From positions 4,614,916 to 4,678,915 of the forward strand of contig NC_134032.1 of the NCBI RefSeq assembly GCF_964204645.1: DNA of 64,000 nucleotides. The letters run 5' to 3'. Numbering within the stretch: position 1 is the stretch's first letter; each line of letters opens with the position of its first letter. Both the position numbers and the translations under genes were made by a program. Positions 50,060-62,512 of the stretch are shown here, in pieces. The notes under the pieces are model-generated. The model saw nothing but the letters and a program-made list of their open reading frames with translations, had not been told where the DNA came from and made no database searches. Origin of the DNA: Tubulanus polymorphus. Taxonomy: Eukaryota; Nemertea; Palaeonemertea; Tubulaniformes; Tubulanidae.

Positions 50060-51940
50060 AAAAGGGATCTAACTAAATTTCTTTTTAATTCACCGTGGAA
50101 TGGAATGGATTGACGCCAATGACATGCAGTAGGCCCCTACTTATAGGTCATACTAATTAGCGTCAACCAATTAATCTAAATCGGGCAAACCATTCAACAA
50201 CTGTAATTTATTTGCTGTGTTGTGATAATAATAGGTTTTTTTTTTAAATGACATACCAACTGTTAGAAAAATGTACCGATTCTTATTTTTAGACTACTAC
50301 TATATCTATAAAAGGAGGAGTCATAGATAAAGTTGATTTGCTCAGCTGGACACACTTCTTGTCAAGTACATCATCTCAAGTATTGGGTGTTTTGTAAGTT
50401 TGATTTCAGTATTTATTTACTAAGTGCTGTTCCCTCGGACCTCAGTGCTTTCAAACTAGGCCCACCCCATAGGCTATATCTCCAGAGTGTGTTAGCCACT
50501 ATTCTTTTATTTCCTACTTTAAATGCACTTTTTTTCTATTTTTAGACTCGGGCTAAGAATGTGCAAATTTGAGATACTGAGAAATCAGATGGCACTAGTT
50601 AACTTGAACTGCGAAATTTGCAGCAGGATGGCTGAACGACACAATTTTTAAAAACAAAATGGCTATTCGAATGCTATTTCAGTAATAACTTGATTCAACC
50701 AGAGAGAAATAAGTCAATTGGGGATGTACAGTACACCCATTTTACTTCCCCGTTTTCCTGGTACCAAATTTTTTATCTTAAGCTAAGCAATATTCTAAGG
50801 TATGCTAGTGAATTTCATTAGAATATAAAGCAATGGAACCAGAATTCAAGCCCGAGTTAAGCGAACTATTGATTCTGATATAATGTAAGAACTGATTTCT
50901 TTTGTGTATTCTTATAATGTGTTAAGTATTATTTTAAGCTGTTAAATAATATAATTAGACAAACGTCAAATTATTGGATCTTTCTTGTTGACTCGTTTAA
51001 TTTTGTGAGTTTAAGAGTTCCAGTCAATCCACAATGTGCAGTGCCTAGCCTTCATCTAGTACTAAAGCCAAGCCTGTGTATGGGAAAACGTTGTTCGACT
51101 CTCATAAGCCAGACAAATAAAAACTTGCAATACATTGCAGATAGTAGTCTCCAGCAAGTAGACAGAGAAAGTAAACCAGTTTTTACCCCGTACCCTACCC
51201 GGCATCTTCACCTGTCAAGGGATTCGAACCCACTACACTAAAGCTGTTCTCCGAACCGCTTGACCTCGAGTCGTTACTAGCCGACCAGAATCAGGTCGGG
51301 CCAATCACAGCGCTTGTTACAAACGACATTTGGCATCTATGGAATTTCCCGGTAAATGGACCAATCAGCGAACACGTAGCGAAAACGGAAGTATTGTCGC
51401 GTGTTGATATATGACGTCATTCGCTAAAACGCCGGTAATGAAATCGCGCGTCGTGAGGCCAGGGGGCAGGTGGAAGCGAGTTTGGGAGCGATACTGGTCT
51501 CCTGGCAAGCGAGGATGCCTACCCGGGAACGAAAGACACTCCAAGACTCCTTCCTTGAAGAGATTGTAGAAATATGGCACCCAATCGTAGTAATGCTAAG
51601 TACAGTATACTATGACGGTTGAACCTTTATTCACACCAAAATAGAATCAAAGTAGTCATAAGTTCCATGATAGCACTTAATTTGGGTTATCAGGTTCAGC
51701 CTTACTAGCTGTACTTTCATTCAGCTACTACTTTTGTATGAGACTTGGCAATGATAAGTTGGAAGAAATCACCAAATATAAGAAAAAATATTGAGAATTA
51801 ATATTACTGTAATTAAGAATTTATTCAAATGAAGTGATAATTTCATTGTTAGATCGTACCGGTATATGCGCATAAAACAAACAACACATCTAACAATCCA
51901 CGCAATCCGCAATCGATCAAGTCGAACATGACGACGACTT
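50060..51940. other. Interior of the inverted-repeat transposon, no gene seen
   Basis: Nothing recognised over about 1.9 kb. GGGATTCGAACCCACTA near 51,219 is T-arm-like but lacks the rest of a tRNA. Confidence 0.4.
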
Positions 51941-52252
51941 CAAGGCATGTCTCTGTAACCGAAGTTAGAGTCTAAAAGACGGTTCAGGACTCGGCAGCGG
52001 ACACCGGCCCGGAAAGAATTTCAAAACGTGTATTGTCGGTACCTAGCACGATTTCAGCGTTTTTCGGGAATTCCCTGAAATTTCGGCGTTTTTCGGAAAT
52101 TCCCTGAAATTTCAGCGTTTTTATTTCAGCGTTTCAGCTTTTCAGTGTTTCAGCTTTTTCAGCGAAGTTCAGGAACCGAAATGCATACTGACTGACTGGC
52201 GATACCACATGTGCTATCTCATGGGATTCTGTAGTGACCTAATTACTGGTGA

Positions 52253-53893
52253 GATAGAATCCATACATAATCACCGGGGTTGTACGATCTAAGATTGCTT
52301 TTCTTGTCATATTTTTCTTTCATTCTCCTTTGTGACCTTTCAAGGTTGTCTAATGCTATTCTTTGGGCTGTATGAATACTTTCAACAATATGCTCTAAAT
52401 ATTCGCGGTCGGAACTGACTAATTTGGATTGTACTCCTAAAGCAACATCAGCTGGCAAAACCGGTTCTCTCCCATGCATCAAAAAGTATGGTGAAAATAA
52501 CGTGGATTCATTTCAAGGGCTACATCGATATGCAAAGAGACAACCTGGTATAAATTTGTCCCAATCCTTTTGTTTCGTTCCTACATACATAGATAAAGAA
52601 TTACACAATGTTTTATTAAATCTTTCTACTAATCCGTCACACATGGGATGATAGGGTGTAGTTCTAACTTTCTGTGTATTAAATAGAGCACAAACTCCCT
52701 TTATCAAATTAGACTGAAAGTTCTGACCCTGATCAGTGAGCAACGTTTTAAAACAACCATACCAACTATTTCATTATATAGTATCCTAGCAACGGTTACT
52801 GCCTCCATATTCTCTAACGCAAAAGCTTCCGGGTATTTCGTCAAATAATCAGTACATACCAGGATATAACTCTTCCCAGATGATGTTTTCCTTAGTGGAC
52901 CAAAGAAATCTAAAGCTATTCTTTCGAATGGACCTTCTACTTTTATAGGATTTAATGGTGCTTTAGTCGGATGCGGTAATGGTTTGCGAGTTGCAAAGTC
53001 TTCACAACTTTTAATCCAATGGGTGGTATCTGCATACATACCCTTCCAGAAATATCGTTGTTTCATTTTCAAATATGTTTTTGCCTGACCGAAATGTCCT
53101 GCTGACAAATCATTATGCATCCAATATAAGACTTCTGATCTTAAAGATTTAGGGATTACTGTCCGTTCATAAGCAATTCCTTTGTCTACTTTGAAGTGTT
53201 TTAATATATCATCTTTTATGAAATAATCTTCACTTTCAACAATTAATCGTCTTGCTTCAACTTCGTTATCAGGTAAAATACCATCAGTTAAATAATTCAT
53301 CATCTTACTTAATTCCTTATCTTCCTTTTGCTTTCTTGAAAAAACTTTCTCCTCAAGGAGCTCAGTTGTATTAATATTCAGTAGTTGCGGATTCGCGTTT
53401 AGAAAACCAGTATTTCTATATTCTTCAGTTTCATAACTGTCATCATCATTACTTTTCATCACCTTAAGAATATCACGACTATCTTCTGGTCGCGTTTCAC
53501 TAATAATTACCTCTGAGGGTTTAATATTAACCTCCATGTGCTTACTATCAGCCTCTATGTGATTATCTAATATTCCCTCTCCGGGATATATTGTCACCTC
53601 AACAGGGTTTTCTTTAAATACAGCCTCTTTGGGTGAAATAACTACCTCTATGGGTTTTTCATTTAACACAGCCTCGTCAGGTGAAATAACTACCTCTATG
53701 GGTTTATCATTAAACAAAGCCTCTTTGGGCAAAAAATTGACCTAAGCGGGTCTTATTAAACTGGAGGGTACCTCTCCATTTTCTGGCTTAGTCAGCCGGC
53801 ACATCCTCCGGTCCTTCCTGGCCATGGAAGGATCATGGGACTTAATTATTGCTGCTAAGCTTGACAAGGATTCCTTGTCCGAAAGTTTAAATA
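52253..53893 (-). pseudogene. Fragment of a Ty3/gypsy pol gene (integrase region), second copy
   Basis: Closely matches 57,355-58,990 of the neighbouring gypsy element. It encodes the spacer with repeated EVVISP motifs, the H-H-C-C-type zinc region (HNDLSAGHFGQAKTYL), and the integrase core with DFFGPLRKTSSGKSYI and LTDQGQNFQS. Breaks: the Asn-Arg region near 52,740 has a frame change, and CGDC of the intact copy is CEDF here, losing a zinc Cys. Both ends are abrupt, the left one abutting the DIRS terminus. Confidence 0.8.
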
Positions 53894-54484
53894 AAGCCAA
53901 TTAAAAGTATATACCATCTATATATTCTGGGAATTAAGTCCCTCTTTCTCCGTAAGAATAAAATATCTAACACTAGAGACTAACATAAGTTTATCCATTC
54001 TACTCTACTATAGTGACTACTACGGATTGAACACACGACGCAATGAAATTAGTCGCTAGAATTTGTTTATGGAACTAACTGAGGGTATTGTTCGTTAAAC
54101 ATTTGTGGAAAATTCGAAAGCATGGGGGCACTGCTAGAGGTACTTTGGGACTGTGGGAGACCCCCCTGTGCAACTTTCTTATTACCCTTATGTAAACTAC
54201 ATTCTTCTCTTTCGTGTTTGTTTGCGTTTTTTTCCGAAAGTTTTCTAAAAGGTGTTTGTCGAAGGTATTACACGGTGTTGTCATATCGCGGAAAGACGGA
54301 ATCGCGGAATTTTCCAAAAACGCGGAATTTCTTCATTTTTACTATAAATAGTAAACGGGTTTTCCCACGGGGATACCCACTGTCGGACAGGGCACCGGAC
54401 GCAGGTTTTCAACACCGGGAATTAGTATTTGATAATTTATTATATCGCCAGTCAACAACTTAACGATACTGTTCCAAATAATGG

Positions 54485-55877
54485 TAAGCGATTTTTTCTA
54501 CCGGCCACAGTTAGGTTTCGCACTGCGCATGTTCTGACTATACCGGAAGTAAAACAAACCGTGACGTACGCGGAAGTAAAGCACATGGCTAGTCAAAAGT
54601 CAATTACAGTGTCAATATATGTTACTCTGCGATGATAAAATCGAAATTTTCAAGTAAAAATCTAAAAAGATTTCCGATCCGTTTCCTTCTATGACAGCTT
54701 GTAAATATTGAGACAAAAAATAAAATGGATTCTACATATAGAATGAATTTAATGTGTTTATTTCTTATGAATTTAAAGTGTTAATTTCTTTACTTAGTAA
54801 AGTACTGCTTGCAGAAAATACATTTCCAATCAAAATTTCAAATTATCTTTCGGTTGAAAGTATGAGGTAGACACACCACATGGTACCATCGATAGCAATA
54901 GTTGCATCCTACCTAGAAAAGAAATAACAAAACTGTATATTGATTAATATTCATTTATATATGGGTGCTTCTGTCTTAACAATCAAAGCACAAAACATGA
55001 CTTTGACCCTCCCTGCAATTACCAGCCATAATTCCCTTGGTACATTGTATATTCTTTTCGTCTTTTTAATTTATCTCACCTAAATCTATTCAAGTTATAC
55101 TTACCCAATCAGAAGACTTGCCATTTTCATTTCCACAGACATGGCATCTAGGATAAAAGGAGAAAGATAGCCAATCAGTTTGTGTAAGCCTACAGTATAA
55201 GTACACTATTGGGACAAATGGAAAACATGGCATAATAACAAAATTGGTTTTATAAAGAATGGAACTTTCACCAAATTTGAGTTAGATTGGGCAAATTTGT
55301 TCTCTGAAATGGCATTTAGCGAGCACTGGCATTAAAAAGGAACGCATTATAATGAACTTTGAATTTAATAGCTATAAGGTAGAGGGCCTACCTGATTCAT
55401 TAACTAGTGCAGCGGCTTATGTCCAACGATATGAATTTGCATTTACTGTTGAAATGTGTATGATTTTATTGTATTTCTATTAGTATATGGCTTAGCCATT
55501 GGCAAAAAATCATGACTTACTTTTTCGTTGTAGTCCGTTGTACTTGTACTGTAGTTAGGCCTATAAAACAGTTAAAAACCACGGTCCACGATACACGTAC
55601 CTGTTCGACCAAAATTTGCTGTCTGTCTGACTTTGCAAAACTTTGTTAAGCTTTGTACCTCATATTCGCGGATAACATCAAGTACTCTTTCGAGAGATTT
55701 ATAGTATCCGAAACGTTCGACATACGACATCGTTACAACCAAAACCAAATTATACCGCGAACTCAATTCAATTCAACTGAACTTTACTTCCGCGTACGTC
55801 ACGGTTTGTTTACTTCCGGTATATTCAGAACATGCGCAATGCGAAACCTAACTGTGGCCGGTAGAAAAAATCGCTTA
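54485..55877. mobile_element. 1.39 kb inverted-repeat element nested in the previous one
   Basis: TAAGCGATTTTTTCTACCGG at the left end and its inverse at the right share about 110 bp, including CGTGACGTACGCGGAAGT. CCAAATAATGG flanks both sides (54474-54484 and 55880-55890), an 11-bp direct repeat with two extra bases at the right. The interior (about 54,640-55,700) shows no gene. Mutator-like by target-site size. Confidence 0.75.
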
Positions 55878-55886
55878 CCCCAAATA

Positions 55887-55982
55887 ATGGAGAACCTAGG
55901 CAATACGTGCTTTGCGAATTCAGTGGTACAGAGTATCGCTGCATTGACTGAAGGAATACAAATCGATGGTACGAAAACGTAG
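55887..55982 (+). pseudogene. USP-type deubiquitinase N-terminal fragment
   Basis: MENLGNTCFANSVVQ is the Cys box of ubiquitin-specific proteases (GL-x-NLGNTCF-x-NS), with the catalytic Cys. It is followed by SIAALTEGIQIDG and a GTACG that could be a splice donor. The frame is also open to the left across the other side of the nested element (54,440-54,484), so that element seems to have landed in an older USP-like coding segment carried by the 2.56 kb transposon. No His box is seen. Confidence 0.55.
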
Positions 55983-56680
55983 GATTTGTGATGACACCAT
56001 GGGTCGGTGGTCATTCTCCAGGACTCAGTTCCGAGTTAAGATTTGACTCTGGTCTCTGGATTTAAAACATTGGAAATGAATTGATTCTAAGTAACTCAGA
56101 GTTAACTCACAACTGTGGAACTGGATCGATGTCAGACGAAAATAAATAGACATTATGTATATTTCATTCTGGCTTAGGATTGTTCATGCGTGTTGTGTGT
56201 CTACATTGTTGTTATAATGCGAATGTGGTTTATCTTTTAGAATTAAATGATATGAAAGAAAATAAAATGGTTTCGTTAATTTTTTTAATGTTTACTTTGT
56301 GACTGCTATAACATATATGTTCCTATGCTGATTATTTGGATAAAAAGAATCTTATTGGTACCGGTACTAGACGGCCGTAAAATTATAATAATTTCAAAGG
56401 AATTTGAACCGGTACTTGTTTGGTCATGTTTCATGTTTGCAACCATCTACAACTACGGTCCGACACCGCGAACGTGCTCAATATTTATCTGATAATATTC
56501 GTTTCTGAAGTTCTCAAAAAGTCGATGAACTTTGATAACCGAAGTTTGCCTAGTATAAAATAGACATTAGGCGCCTGGTCTCTCTCACCACACTTGATTC
56601 TGACTTCTTCTACAGGTGGCAGCCAGTCAACGGTATCGTAATATAATAATTCCATATAAAATTGCCTGCAAATAATGGGA
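55983..56680. other. Interior of the 2.56 kb transposon, no gene seen
   Basis: AT-rich; GGGATTCGAACCTA near 56,679 is tRNA-T-arm-like only. Confidence 0.4.
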
Positions 56681-56843
56681 TTCGAACCTAACTCGTTGTA
56701 TCGATCGGTCCGGTGCCCTGTCCGACAGTGGGTATCCCCGTGGGAAAACCCGTTTACTATTTAAAGTAAAAATGAAGAAATTCCGCGTTTTTGGAAAATT
56801 CCGCGATTCCGTCTTTCCGCGATATGACAACACCGGGTATTAC

Positions 56844-57113
56844 ATTCAGGTTCCCAAGTGTTTTCAGAGTCCGGATACCCTTTCCATTTTATGGGATATT
56901 CCATCTCTTTAGTTGACTTATTCAATCTGGAACGGACAATTCTTTCTACTTGATAAATCGGATCTTCATCTTCACTATCACTACTACTCAATTCGTTATT
57001 TATTGAATTTTTCACATCAGATTCTAATTCTTGATTTAATTCTTCATTGTCTTGTTCTAATTCTAAATTTTCATTAACACGTTCTAATTCTAAATTCTCA
57101 TTAGCTCTTTCAA
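56844..57113 (-). CDS. Gypsy integrase C-terminal chromodomain (5' part)
   Basis: On the - strand, an acidic Glu/Asn-rich linker, then YQVERIVRSRLNKST and YPIKWKGYPDSENTWEPE, the chromodomain core with its aromatic cage (Y, W, W). These modules steer Ty3/gypsy integration to particular chromatin. The module is cut after the NTWEPE region by the inserted transposon; its end lies at 54,263-54,075. Confidence 0.85.
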
Positions 57114-57114
57114 C

Positions 57115-59171
57115 TTATAAATTTTCGGATTCCACATCTTTGTCATCGACATAATCAATATCGATAAGTATATCATCGGGATGCGTATACGGCTTCATTC
57201 GATTAACATTGACTACTTGTTCTGTTGGTTTATTTTCCCTTACATTGTAAACCTTATAAGTCACATCTGACATCTTCGAAAGGATCACAAAAGGACCATG
57301 AAATTTATGCGCAAACTTTCGCATGACATCTTTCTTTAAATGTGGTGAAAAGATCCATACATAATCACCGGGGTTGTACGATCTAGGATTGCTTTTCTTG
57401 TCATATTTTTCTTTCATTCTCCTTTGTGACCTTTCAAGGTTGTCTAATGCTATTCTTAAGGCTGTATGAATACTTTCAACAATATGCTCTAAATATTCGC
57501 GGTCGGAACTGACTAATTTGGATTGTACTTCTAAAGCAACATCAGCTGGCAAAACTGGTTCTCTCCCATGCATAAAAAAATATGGTGAAAATAATGTGGA
57601 TTAATTTCAAGGGCTACATCGATATGCAAAGAGACAACCTGGTATAAATTTGTCCCAATCCTTTTGTTTCGTTCCTACATACATAGATAAAGAATTACAC
57701 AATGTTTCATTAAATCTTTCTACTAATCCGTCACACATGGGATGATAGGGTGTAGTTCTAACTTTCTGTGTATTAAATAGAGCACAAACTTCCTTTATCA
57801 AATTAGACTGAAAGTTCTGACCCTGATCAGTGAGCAACGTTTTAAAACAACCATACCGACAAACTATTTCATTATATAGTATCCTAGCAACGGTTACTGC
57901 CTCCATATTCTCTAACGCAAAAGCTTCCGGGTATTTCGTCAAATAATCAGTACATACCAGGATATAACTTTTCCCAGATGATGTTTTCCTTAGTGGACCA
58001 AAGAAATCTAAAGCTATTCTTTCGAATGGACCTTCTACTTTTATAGGATTTAATGGTGCTTTAGTCGGATGCGGTAATGGTTTGCGAGTTGCACAGTCTC
58101 CACAACTTTTAATCCAATGGGTGGTATCTGCATACATACCCTTCCAGAAATATCGTTGTTTCATTTTCAAATATGTTTTTGCCTGACCGAAATGTCCTGC
58201 TGACAAATCATTATGCATCCAATATAAAACTTCTGGTCTTAAAGATTTAGGGATTACTGTCCGTTCCTAAGCAATTCCTTTGTCTACTTTGAAGTGTTTT
58301 TTAATATATCATCTTTTATGAAATAATCTTCACTTTCAACAATTAATCGTCTTGCTTCAACTTCGTTATCAGGTAAAATACCATCAGTTAAATAATTCAT
58401 CATCTTACTTAATTCCTTATCTTCCTTTTGCTTTCTTGAAATTACTTTCTCCTCAAGGAGCTCAGTTGTATTAATATTCAGTAGTTGCGGATTCGCGTTT
58501 AGAAAACCAGTATTTCTATATTCTTCAGTTTCATAACTGTCATCATCATTACTTTTCATCACCTTAAGAATATCACGACTATCTTCTGGTCGCGTTTCAC
58601 TAATAATTACCTCTGAGGGTTTAATATTAACCGCCATGTGCTTACTATCAGCCTCCATGTGATTATCTAATATTCCCTCTCCGGGATATATTGTCACCTC
58701 AACAGGGTTTTCTTTAAATACAGCCTCTTTGGGTGAGATAACTACCTCTATGGGTTTTTCATTTAACACAGCCTCGTCAGGCGAAATAACTACCTCTATG
58801 GGTTTATCATTAAACAAAGCCTCTTTGGGCAAAAAATTGACCTCAGTGGGTCTTATTAAACTGGAGGGTACCTCTCCATTTCCTGGCTTAGTCAGCCGAA
58901 ACATCCTCCGGTCCTTCCTGGCCATGGAAGGATCATGGGACTTAATTATTGCTGCTAAGCTTGACAAGGATTCCTTGTCCGAAAGTTTAGTTTTCTGGTT
59001 TACTACTGTTTCATCTCTCCTTTTCTCACTTTTCTTAACTTTATCGAATCGAGTTAATCCATCGGCATTTTGATGGATCGCCCCTTTTCTATGAGTGATC
59101 GTAAAATCATATTGTTGTAATTGTAAAGACCACCTAGCCAATTTTCCACTGGGCTCTTTCATATTCATCAA
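57115..59171 (-). CDS. Gypsy integrase and RNase H-integrase linker
   Basis: From the end of RNase H (LARWSLQLQQYDFTITHRKG) a 190-residue spacer with a repeated ISPDEAVLNEKPIEVV unit leads into the zinc region and catalytic core. Core residues: DFFGPL (first Asp), LTDQGQNF (second Asp), a Glu in CDGLVERFNETLC. The C-terminal GPFVILSKMSDVTYKV follows. Stops near 58,267 and 57,600 break the frame, so as read it is not a single open frame. Confidence 0.8.
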
Positions 59172-59318
59172 GCATTTTAACGCGTGGTGATCGGTGACTA
59201 CTTCAAATTTATTGCCATAAATGTATGGTTCATACCTCTTAACTGCCTCAACTACCGCTAGGCATTCTCTCTCAGTCGTTGATAGGTTACGTTCTGCGGC
59301 CGAGAGAGTTCGCGTGCC

Positions 59319-60541
59319 TTAGCAAATCACTCTCTCAGATCCATCATGAATCTGTGCCAGAACAGAACCTATAGCTTCTGAGATAAATGGCATTTCAAAG
59401 TTTGGATACGCAAAAATTGGACCGGTTGTTAACTTATTCTTCATTGTGTCAAAAGCTAATTGACAAGATTCAGACAAAATAGATGGAACGCTTTTCTTAG
59501 TTAGGTCTATCAATGGCTGAGCTATGTGTGCAAAGTCTTCTATAAATTTCCGATAGAAGAACACAGACCTAGAAATCCTCTTAGTTTCTTAATGGTTAAT
59601 GGTTGGGGATATTCTTGAACAGCGACTATTTGATCCATATCAACCGAAATTCCTTCCGCCGAAATAATATGTCCTAAATATTTTACAGACTTCAAACCAA
59701 ATTTGCATTTTGAGGATTTCAATCTTAGTCCTGCCTGTCGCAATCTATCAAATACACATCTTAAATTATCTAGATGTTGTTGCCATGTACTACCAAAGCA
59801 TATGATATCATCCATATAAACCATACAGATGTCATTAGTCAAGCCATGTAAGACCTTATCCATCAGTCTGGAAAAGATTCCTGGACTGTTGGCCATGCCT
59901 TGAGGCATTACCTTCCATCTATAAAGTCCTCTTTGAGTACAAAATGAAGTAATATCTCTACTCCCTTCTTCTAATTCAGTTTGAAAGAATCCTGATAATA
60001 AATCAAGAGTAGTGAAAATGATTGGTTTGCTTTGACCCAATGAAGATAAAATTCTTTCGATTCTAGGCAGAGGATATGCATCCTTCCTAATTACGGCGTT
60101 TACTTTTCTATAGTCTACACAAAATCTATAAGAACCATCTGGTTTCTTAAAAGGAACCACTGGAGATGCCCACGCGGCATCTGATGGTTCAACTAAATCC
60201 ATATCAACCATTTTTGATACTTGTCTATCTATTTCTCTTTCAAGAATCGGTGCAGGTCGATAAGGGCACGACCTAATTGGGGGATGTCCTTCAACATCAA
60301 TTGAGGCTCTTATTAAATTAGTTCTACCAATCTCTTCCGGGGAATTTGCAAAGCAATCCCTATATTCCTTTAATAAATTCGTTAATTCATTTTTCTGTTC
60401 ATTAGTTAAATCAGACTCACTTAAATCAACATTTGGAGCTCCCAATAATTCATCATTTTCTATGAATGGGCTTGCAGTTTGATTAAATGGTGACCTTATT
60501 CCACTTATTTCTGGTTTATCTTCCGTGTTGGAAGATTCCAA
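59319..60541 (-). CDS. Gypsy reverse transcriptase and start of RNase H
   Basis: VVPFKKPDGSYRFCVDYRKV, FTTLDLLSGFFQTEL, MPQGMANSPGIFSRLMD and VYMDDIICFG (the YMDD pair), then LRFKSSKC-type and KYLGHIIS segments. A frame change near 59,550 leads into FYRKFIEDFAHIAQPL and SEAIGSVLAQIHDG (RNase H). Typical Ty3/gypsy RT-RH order. Confidence 0.88.
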
Positions 60542-60569
60542 TAGAAAATATTTCCTTACCCGTATTACT

Positions 60570-61300
60570 TTACTGTGGTAGGAAATAACCTAATGTGGTC
60601 CCTTTACGTATAATTACATCCTCGTCATTAAGATTCATTAATCGAACCGGTATATAAAGTTCATTAACAGTTCCTAATGTTTGACCACATAATATTTTAT
60701 ATTTAGCTGGTAATTTATAATCAGAATTTACTATCCCTTGAGTGCCATTCGATATAGGTGCTTGAACACTTCTCATAATAGAAATTTCAGAATTTGCTGG
60801 TATTTTCTCACTTTGTCTTGCTGCAATTTTACTACTTCCGTCTAAACTAACTTGACCAACAAGTGGTGCTACCACTCCTATTTTTGTTTAAGTCAATAAT
60901 CTATTCTCAAAATCAATAAATGCTTTATATTTTTCTAGATAATCGCTTCCCAAAAAAACATCATGAATAAGATTATCAACTATGTAAAAATCATGAGTGG
61001 TTGTATCGTCATATATATCGAAATTAATCGAGGTCAATCCTAATAATTTGAAATTACTTCCCTGTACTGAAATTGCTTCTTCAAAACTTCCCTTTTAAAA
61101 TGCGGGCTTTTCACTTAAACTATTGTATACTTTCAAGCTCAAAACCGAAATTCCAGCACCCGTATCAATAAGGCATTCAACTGATTGGCCATTAATTTTA
61201 GCGTTTATTGTCATCGCTAACGATGTCATAAATGGACATGGGGGTAATTTAGTTGCATTGATGGATACACGATTGTTTGACTCTTTTGAATTAAATGTTG
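60570..61300 (-). pseudogene. Gypsy aspartic protease region
   Basis: CLIDTGAGISVLSLK near 61,160 carries the D-T-G active site, with FLGSDYLEKYKAFIDF further down, the second half of a retroviral-type protease. In-frame stops near 61,095 and 60,890 break it. The 60875-60570 frame continues with PVRLMNLNDEDVIIRKGTTLG, the usual bridge to RT. Confidence 0.7.
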
Positions 61301-61476
61301 TTTTGCCCGAAATAATGGGTGAACTTCGCTTGCAGAGGAAACCGGGTTTTTGACAAATGTGATTAGATTTTTTTAGAATTACTTTTTGTAATTATATCTT
61401 CATCAGAGTTCGTGTATTCATCATTTTTTTTCTAAGCTAATTGTCGTGGTTGTATTCTCTCTGTTAGACCTAGAGT

Positions 61477-62394
61477 CTACCCCTTGAACCCAGGTCTGTT
61501 TTGGTTTTCCGAGTTCGAATTTGACCTGTCATTTTGACGTGGGTTATTTCTATTATACTGGTAATTATTGTTAGGATTCTGATAGCACGTGCGCTCATGG
61601 TGCCCAGTTTTACCACAACGCTGACAAATGATTCGGCCTTGATAGTTTCTTTGGTCTCTTGTAGGCAAATTTTTGTGCATTCTTTCAGTTTGAATTTTGA
61701 GACGCAATAATTCTCTCTGAAAACTGTCCATCTGTTTGGTTAAGAGTTTTGTTATTTCCTTCATTTCCGAAACATCTTGCGAAACAGTGTTTAATTTAGA
61801 ATCAGAAGGTGAAGATATTACCGCAATCGGAACTGTGTTTTGAAGTGAATTGACAGATTCATAAAGGCGCGCAAAACCCTCAGCCTCATCAATGGTTGAT
61901 GGACCTTTAGCGATAACGAACATCTTCATGCCATTTTGCATACCCGAAATAAATGGCATTAATCGTTCACTTGACGTTTTTCCCAAGGACGAGCAAATGG
62001 CATGAATGTCTGTTATGAAATCATCTAAACTTTCTCAAAAACGATGATGGCGTGCACTTAATTTTTGTTCTTTTAACCATCTCGTCTGTTTAGAATCAAA
62101 ATTTTCCAAAAAATCAGTTTTCAAATCTGCCAAATTCTTCCATTTTGGTGCATTTCTGATTAAGACAACCTCACCGTCTTCATTCCCATATTCTGCTTCC
62201 CCTAAACGATTAATCCAATACCACTCGGATGCTAGGCCCTCCATATACAAAGGGAATGCTTTCAATTTTTTTTCCTCAGCCCAATTTGCAAAAAGTGCAT
62301 ATTGCTCGAATTTTGTAAACCAAGTTCTAGCATCTTCGTGTGTTATACCCGCAAAAGTACATTGTTTAAAACAAGCCGTCTTCAACATCTTCAA
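61477..62394 (-). CDS. Gypsy gag with CCHC zinc knuckle
   Basis: The first part (62394-62035) has a capsid-like segment (TWFTKFEQYALFANWAEEKK, FPLYMEGLASEWYW). A stop near 62,035 precedes the second frame (61986-61477), which ends in CQRCGKTGHHERTC, a C-x2-C-x4-H-x4-C knuckle. So gag with at least one break. Confidence 0.82.
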
Positions 62395-62489
62395 AATTTG
62401 CTGCTTCTACAACCACTGTTAACATCCGTGGAATTGTCTTCTGATCCTTGGTTGATCTTCTGATGAGAGAAATCTCTTGTCGATTTATT

Positions 62490-62512
62490 TCGGTGCCCGG
62501 GTTCTCCACCAG
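62490..62512 (-). other. Probable primer-binding site of the gypsy element
   Basis: Directly next to the LTR end (TGTTACA on the - strand) comes CTGGTGGAGAACCCGGGCAC, in the place of a tRNA-primer site. The matching tRNA was not determined. Confidence 0.45.

Larger units (their letters stand above)
49530..52170. mobile_element. 2.64 kb inverted-repeat transposon inserted in the DIRS element
   Basis: Inverted ends GGTTCCTGAACTTCGCTG (left, 49,530; right arm inverse ending at 52,170) share about 220-230 bp at roughly 90% identity, including GCTGAAA-rich minirepeats. The direct repeat AAATGCATAC lies on both sides (49,520-49,529 and 52,172-52,181), a 10-bp target duplication as in Mutator-like elements. 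No transposase is recognised inside. Confidence 0.75.
54272..56835. mobile_element. 2.56 kb inverted-repeat transposon inserted in the gypsy chromodomain
   Basis: The ends CGGTGTTGTCATATCGCGG are inverted copies, with homology of about 150 bp. The direct repeat GGTATTAC (54264-54271 and 56836-56843) is an 8-bp target duplication. Skipping the element, the chromodomain frame continues without change from the NTWEPE region into FDKHLLENF, which proves the insertion. No transposase is visible; an 8-bp duplication suits hAT, P or related superfamilies. Confidence 0.88.

Noticed and set aside
51210-51250. tRNA gene
   Set aside because: GGGATTCGAACCCAC matches a T-arm, but no acceptor stem, D-arm or anticodon arm can be placed; the same holds at 23,572, 27,797 and 56,679.
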